Under the pieces are notes generated by a model that was not told where the DNA came from, searched no databases, and was given only the letters and a program-made list of their open reading frames with translations. The position numbers and the translations under genes were made by a program. From contig NZ_LECR01000085.1 of NCBI RefSeq assembly GCF_001602625.1, positions 12,730 through 19,641 of the forward strand: a DNA stretch of 6,912 nucleotides, read 5' to 3'. Source of the DNA: Sodalis-like endosymbiont of Proechinophthirus fluctus (GTDB lineage: Bacteria > Pseudomonadota > Gammaproteobacteria > Enterobacterales > Enterobacteriaceae). Shown piece by piece: positions 6,851 to 6,912 of the stretch; position 1 is the stretch's first letter, and each line of letters begins with the position of its first letter.

Positions 6851-6912
6851 ATGCCGGTACAGCAGTAGCAGCGGCAGTTCCCTACTCTCGCATGGGGAGA
6901 CCCCACACTACC
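6851..6912 (-). rRNA. rrf: 5S ribosomal RNA, 3' part, running off the right edge
   Basis: The - strand of 6873-6912 reads as the 3' third of enterobacterial 5S rRNA, from ggtagtgtggggtctcccca through gagagtagggaactgcc, identical to E. coli as remembered. The expected end AGGCAT does not follow directly. Instead about 17 extra bases (gctgctactgctgtacc) intervene before ggcat at 6855-6851, which resembles the canonical 3' end. The 3' boundary is therefore uncertain: 6851 if this is an insertion, about 6867 if the terminal helix has simply diverged. The 5' end and the rest of the rRNA operon lie outside the window. E. coli has rrnG in the same orientation after pssA, yfiM and kgtP. Confidence 0.88.

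Noticed and set aside
1..6912. CRISPR array, prophage, toxin-antitoxin or insertion sequence
   Set aside because: No spaced direct repeats, transposase motifs or phage-like genes were found; the repeats seen are isolated.

Overview
The window looks like a piece of a recently host-restricted enterobacterial (gammaproteobacterial) symbiont genome of the Sodalis type. This is inferred from gene content and state: the residual proteins resemble E. coli ygaZ, ygaH, mprA/emrR, yfiF, trxC, yfiP (tapT) and patZ (yfiQ), but each is broken by stops, frameshifts and internal deletions. Only one protein gene, pssA, is intact. No similarity search was run; the assignments rest on reading the three frames of each strand against remembered E. 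coli protein sequences.

Layout. Bases 1-122 hold no recognisable gene. Bases 123-1004 are the remains of the ygaZ-ygaH amino-acid exporter pair on the + strand. An AT-rich leader (1005-1114) precedes a broken mprA (1115 to about 1650), a MarR-family regulator. Next to it, with no trace of emrA or emrB, lies a broken yfiF on the - strand (1717-2650). A 228-bp divergent gap separates it from a deleted-out trxC (2879 to about 3200). Bases 3201-3512 carry no gene but contain a perfect 20-bp inverted repeat. A truncated yfiP (from 3513) then runs directly into the middle of patZ (to about 5363) across an apparent deletion. pssA (5473-6828) encodes full-length phosphatidylserine synthase. The right edge is the 3' part of a 5S rRNA gene on the - strand, so an rRNA operon converges on pssA.

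The order yfiF(-), trxC, yfiP, patZ, pssA, then rrf(-) is the E. coli order with yfiM and kgtP missing. The order ygaZ, ygaH, mprA is also the E. coli order, but in E. coli that block lies tens of kilobases away, so a rearrangement joins the two blocks near 1650-1717.

Functionally almost everything accessory here has been lost: an amino-acid exporter, a drug-efflux regulator, a putative RNA methyltransferase, thioredoxin 2, a tRNA acp3U modification enzyme and protein lysine acetyltransferase. Retained are the committed step to phosphatidylethanolamine and ribosomal RNA. I found no new enzymatic or defence system. The items most worth a second look are the perfect hairpin at 3249-3293, the odd 3' end of the 5S gene, and the absence of a terminator between the rRNA operon and pssA.
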